In this document: positions 4,399 through 6,103 of the stretch, piece after piece
Layout of the letters: each line of letters begins with the position of its first letter
How positions within the stretch are numbered: position 1 is the stretch's first letter
Notes under the pieces: model-generated
What the model was told of the DNA's origin: nothing
What the model saw: only the letters and a program-made list of their open reading frames with translations
The model's database searches: none
Position numbers and translations under genes: made by a program
From: Candidatus Bathyarchaeota archaeon RBG_13_60_20
Lineage (GTDB): Archaea > Thermoproteota > Bathyarchaeia > TCS64
Assembly: GCA_001775965.1 (NCBI GenBank)
Contig: MEZG01000061.1
Location: 1,398 to 7,500 of the forward strand
DNA: 6,103 nt
Direction: 5' to 3'

Positions 4399-6103
4399 AT
4401 GCCCCCCTCCATCGAATGCCCGCGGTGTCGCAGAGCCTACACCGTGGAGGAGTATGAGGCGGACGCGTTCTGCAGGGACTGCGGCTCGCGCCTCACGGTC
4501 ATCATAGAAGCCCCCCTCGACGCGTGGAGGGGCATCTTCCCATACGATCCGTACCCGGAGCAGGTGACTTTCATGGAGGACGTGGCCCGCGTCGTGGGCG
4601 GCGGCAAGGTGCTCATAGCGGAGGCCTGCAACGGGTTCGGCAAAACCGTGAGCGCCCTAAGCTGCCTCCTCCCCCTCGGCCGCAGGATCATCTACGCGAC
4701 CCGCACCCACGAGCAGGTGCGCCAGGTCCTCCTGGAGATGGAGAAGATCAATGAGAAGGCGGGGGATGGCTACACGGCCGTCAACCTGGCCAGCAGGGAC
4801 CACCTCTGCGTCAACCCCGAGTGCAGGGACCTGCCGGCCAGCGAGAGCCAGGAGCTGTGCGGCGTCCTGAGGAAGAGCGGCGAGTGCCCCTACCTCAGCG
4901 AGATAGACAAGCCCCCCACGGGGCTGCCCAGGATACTCACAAGGGAGGTCCTCACCGAGGAGGGCCGCAGGCGGAGGATGTGTCCCTACTACCTGGCCAG
5001 GCGCATGATGAAGGAGTGCCACCTGGTGGTGGCCCCCTACCCCTACGTGTTCAGCCCCATGATAAGGCTCACCACTGGCCTGGACCTGGAAGGCAGGGTG
5101 CTGGTGCTGGACGAGGGCCACAACGTCGACCAGGTTGGCCAGGAGATACTCAGCGATACTCTCACCGAGCGGGGCCTCAGCGCTGCCGCGGATGAGATGA
5201 GGCTCATAGGTAGGTCGCCCCGCCTCATCGAGAGGCTGGGGGAGCACCTGCTTAGGACGGACTCCGAGAAGCCGCGGCTGGTCTCAGCCGAAACCCTGGA
5301 GAGGGACCTGGAGCTGGCCCTAGGCATGAGCATAGACGCCTTCATGGACGGCCACGTCCCCCTGGTGGAGGCCATAAGGGCGAGGAAGGCTAAGGATGGT
5401 AACCCCCCCGTCTGCTTCCTCAACGGGCTCCTCGGCTTTCTTGAGCTCCTTCAGGGTAGCGTGAAGGAGAAGTACGTGGGGGTCTACACCCGGAGCTACT
5501 ATGGGGCCCCCGTCATCGAGTACAGATGCCTGGACCCAAGCCTGGCAGTTGCCCCAGTGGTCGCCGCGGCCCGCGGCGTCCTCGTGATGAGCGGGACACT
5601 GAGCCCCTTGGACACCTTCGCCGAGATCATAGGGTTGGGGGAAGCGGAGAAGAAGGCGTACCCCAGCATCCAGCGCTCCGAAAGGATCAGGATGGTGGTG
5701 GACACCTCAGTTACAACTCAGTACAGGGACCGGAGCGACGAGATGATCGCCATGGTGGGTGGGGCCGTGGAGGCCGCCCTGAACGACGTGAGGCAGGGGG
5801 CCCTCATATTCTTCACCCAGAGGGGCTTCATGAACAGGTGCCTCGACGTCTGGGCGGACAAGATGATAGTGAGGGGCCACGGGGGCCGCCTGCTCCTCGC
5901 GGGCAAGCAGCTGTTCAGGGAGGGGAGGGACGCCCAGCAGAACAGGGACGTGGTGGCCAGGTACAAGAGGATGGCCGTGAGCGTAGGCGGGGCCGTCCTC
6001 TGCTGCGTCTTTAGGGGCAGGAACAGCGAGGGCAGCAACTTCCCCGGCGACCAGGCCCAGGCCATCATCTTGGTGGGCGTCCCCTACGCCAACTATGGTG
6101 ACC
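4399..6103 (+). CDS. XPD/Rad3-like superfamily 2 iron-sulfur DNA helicase with N-terminal zinc ribbon (C-terminus cut by window edge)
   Basis: The frame is open for 568 codons from ATG 4399 to the window edge. Residues 7-28 form a zinc ribbon (CPRC at 7-10, CRDC at 25-28), an addition to the usual XPD plan. Helicase motifs follow: Walker A EACNGFGKT (75-83), motif Ia YATRTHEQ (99-106), Walker B LDEGHN (237-242), SGTLSPLDTF (398-407), FFTQRGFM (471-478), and RGRNSEGSNFPG (539-550) with VGVPYA (559-564). The last conserved arginine motif is expected beyond the edge. Cysteines 137, 154, 163 and 195, with CPYYLAR after the last, match the four ligands of the XPD 4Fe-4S domain. The family unwinds DNA 5' to 3' using ATP, in repair and related work. 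Oddities are DEGH for DEAH and Asn for the usual Thr in Walker A. It could be XPD itself or a paralogue, so no symbol is given. Confidence 0.88.
   Translation, partial: MPPSIECPRCRRAYTVEEYEADAFCRDCGSRLTVIIEAPLDAWRGIFPYDPYPEQVTFMEDVARVVGGGKVLIAEACNGFGKTVSALSCLLPLGRRIIYATRTHEQVRQVLLEMEKINEKAGDGYTAVNLASRDHLCVNPECRDLPASESQELCGVLRKSGECPYLSEIDKPPTGLPRILTREVLTEEGRRRRMCPYYLARRMMKECHLVVAPYPYVFSPMIRLTTGLDLEGRVLVLDEGHNVDQVGQEILSDTLTERGLSAAADEMRLIGRSPRLIERLGEHLLRTDSEKPRLVSAETLERDLELALGMSIDAFMDGHVPLVEAIRARKAKDGNPPVCFLNGLLGFLELLQGSVKEKYVGVYTRSYYGAPVIEYRCLDPSLAVAPVVAAARGVLVMSGTLSPLDTFAEIIGLGEAEKKAYPSIQRSERIRMVVDTSVTTQYRDRSDEMIAMVGGAVEAALNDVRQGALIFFTQRGFMNRCLDVWADKMIVRGHGGRLLLAGKQLFREGRDAQQNRDVVARYKRMAVSVGGAVLCCVFRGRNSEGSNFPGDQAQAIILVGVPYANYGD

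Noticed and set aside
4657..5247. A 196-codon antisense ORF opposite the helicase
   Set aside because: It lies opposite the conserved Walker A to Walker B region and its protein has no domain-like pattern; it is a complement-strand shadow of a GC-rich gene.

Overview
The window looks like a high-GC archaeal chromosome segment, probably from the TACK/Thermoproteota side, although the lineage is an inference. The evidence is TATA/BRE-like promoters, including one placed for a leaderless transcript, a GGTGAT Shine-Dalgarno, an XPD-family iron-sulfur helicase and a tubulin/FtsZ-superfamily protein. The genes share GC-rich codons with frequent AGG and ATA. I see no tRNA, rRNA, CRISPR array, transposase or other sign of a mobile element.

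Layout. (1) Positions 1-2206, minus strand: a two-gene operon. The promoter-proximal gene (1232-2206) encodes a type I membrane protein with a signal peptide, a beta-rich outer domain, one membrane span and a basic, helical cytosolic tail. Its stop codon overlaps by one base (TAATG) the start of a divergent tubulin/FtsZ-like GTPase gene that runs off the left edge (1-1232). (2) 2207-2387: a divergent intergenic region with a promoter for each side and one doubtful 35-codon ORF. (3) 2388-3359, plus: a LivH-type ABC permease with no other transporter subunit in view. (4) 3363-3959, minus: a small N-terminally anchored, extracytoplasmic beta-sandwich protein, ending three bases from the permease stop and apparently transcribed leaderless. 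(5) 3960-4223: an AT-rich regulatory region with a 10-bp tandem repeat, inverted repeats, a strong BRE/TATA promoter and a three-codon upstream ORF. (6) 4224-4307, plus: a 27-residue Lys/Pro/Ala peptide gene with a good Shine-Dalgarno. (7) 4399-6103, plus: an XPD/Rad3-like helicase with an added N-terminal zinc ribbon and a DEGH instead of DEAH box, running off the right edge.

How they may work together. The most interesting unit is the translationally coupled pair of a single-pass membrane protein and a non-canonical tubulin-like GTPase. Both partners end in predicted helical, coiled-coil-like segments, so a filament with a dedicated transmembrane anchor that links an extracellular domain to a cytoskeletal polymer is a reasonable hypothesis. 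It is not proven by the sequence. The permease, the surface protein and the helicase look functionally unrelated to this pair.
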